Assembly (NCBI GenBank): GCA_027001525.1
Contig: JALTMR010000205.1
Coordinates: 1-5,815 of the forward strand
Length of the DNA stretch: 5,815 bases
From: Gammaproteobacteria bacterium
Lineage (GTDB): Bacteria > Pseudomonadota > Gammaproteobacteria > Tenderiales > Tenderiaceae
Direction: 5' to 3'
The notes under the pieces were generated by a model, which saw only the letters and a list, made by a program, of their open reading frames with translations, was not told the DNA's origin and searched no databases. Below are positions 5,209 to 5,815 of the stretch, in pieces; the first letter of the stretch is position 1; the number at the start of each line of letters is the position of its first letter. A program made the position numbers and the translations under genes.

Positions 5209-5815
5209 ATGCAACGATTCAAAAACATTCTTTGTGTCATTCCACCCGGCGCGACCGACAACACGGCGCTGGAGCGCGCCGCAGCGCTGGCAGAAAACAA
5301 CCAGGCCTGCCTCACTGTCGTTGATGTGGTTGACGAAATACCCGCCAACACGAAGCTGCTCGAACGGGTGCTCTCCGCTGAAAGCATCCAGAGAAACATC
5401 ATCGCCGAGCATCAACGCAAGCTGAGCCAGCTAACCGCCTCCTGTAACCAACACATCCCGATGCAAACCAGGGTACTGGTGGGTATTCCCTTTTTAGAGG
5501 TCATCCGTCAGGTACTTCACCACCGCTATGACCTGGTGATCAAAACAACCGATAACGGCGACTTTCTCGACCAGCTGTTTGGCAGTGATGATATGCACCT
5601 TCTGCGCAAATGCCCCTGTCCCGTATGGTTGGTCAAAGCAACATCCCCCAGGCGCTATCAACGTATCGTGGTCGCTATCGACGTCGATGAAGATGACCCA
5701 GCAGAGGCGCAGAGCCGCCACCAGTTGAACCGTCAGCTGCTACAGATGGCCAGCTCTCTGGCACTGTCCGAATTTGCCGAACTCCATATCGTTCACGCCT
5801 GGGAGGCCATGGCGG
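5209..5815 (+). CDS. uspE: UspE-like tandem universal stress protein, N-terminal part (cut by window edge)
   Basis: ATG 5209 opens a frame that runs to the right edge: 202 codons plus one base. Residues 1-143 form a first Usp domain starting MQRFKNILCVIPPGATDNTA (strand 1, then helix 1) and ending with LLRKCPCPVWLVK (131-143), which closely matches the remembered end of the first domain of E. coli UspE (HLLRKCPSPVWMVK). A second Usp domain begins near residue 150 with YQRIVVAIDVD and is cut in its helix 1/strand 2 (ELHIVHAW). UspE proteins have about 300-320 residues, so roughly a third is missing. The first domain has only a remnant of the G-2x-G-9x-G(S/T) ATP-binding loop (G117 and GS at 125-126), so ATP binding there is doubtful; this divergence is also seen in E. 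coli UspE. The product is a cytosolic stress protein. Its placement 23 bp after the antiporter suggests co-expression and perhaps joint regulation. Frame and family are secure; the symbol rests on remembered similarity. Confidence 0.88.
   Translation, partial: MQRFKNILCVIPPGATDNTALERAAALAENNQACLTVVDVVDEIPANTKLLERVLSAESIQRNIIAEHQRKLSQLTASCNQHIPMQTRVLVGIPFLEVIRQVLHHRYDLVIKTTDNGDFLDQLFGSDDMHLLRKCPCPVWLVKATSPRRYQRIVVAIDVDEDDPAEAQSRHQLNRQLLQMASSLALSEFAELHIVHAWEAMA

Noticed and set aside
5089..5721. Minus-strand frames opposite the antiporter end and the UspE-like gene
   Set aside because: They overlap strongly supported plus-strand genes and have no ribosome binding site or recognisable domain.

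Overview
The window looks like chromosomal DNA of a free-living gammaproteobacterium. GC content is fairly high, Shine-Dalgarno sites are standard, and the YgiQ- and UspE-like proteins match remembered E. coli and Pseudomonas homologues closely, including the YgiQ N-terminus. The assignment rests on recalled protein similarity, not on a search.

Layout, left to right. Positions 1-315 (minus strand) hold the N-terminal 105 residues of a TauE/SafE-type membrane permease that runs off the left edge. Positions 316-678 are a divergent intergenic region with several inverted repeats and a 10-codon mini-ORF with a strong ribosome binding site in front of the permease. Positions 679-1062 (plus) encode a 127-residue membrane protein I do not recognise. 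It converges on ygiQ (1072-3249, minus), which encodes a radical SAM protein of the YgiQ family. The stop codons are 9 bp apart, and the small gene's two rho-independent terminators lie inside the ygiQ reading frame. Positions 3250-3496 are the ygiQ/antiporter divergent intergenic region, with a reasonable minus-strand promoter and a pair of 8-bp palindromes spaced one helical turn apart. Positions 3497-5185 (plus) encode a CPA2 (Kef-type) monovalent cation:proton antiporter with a cytosolic nucleotide-binding TrkA-N/RCK domain. Positions 5209-5815 (plus) encode a UspE-like tandem universal stress protein cut by the right edge.

The antiporter and the UspE-like gene are 23 bp apart on the same strand and probably form one transcription unit, pairing an ion-exchange protein with a stress protein. 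The other genes show no obvious functional link.

I see no phage, IS element, CRISPR array, tRNA or rRNA, and no clear sign of a wholly undescribed multi-gene system. The least explained parts are the 127-residue membrane protein, the structured leader in front of the permease, and the twin palindromes before the antiporter.
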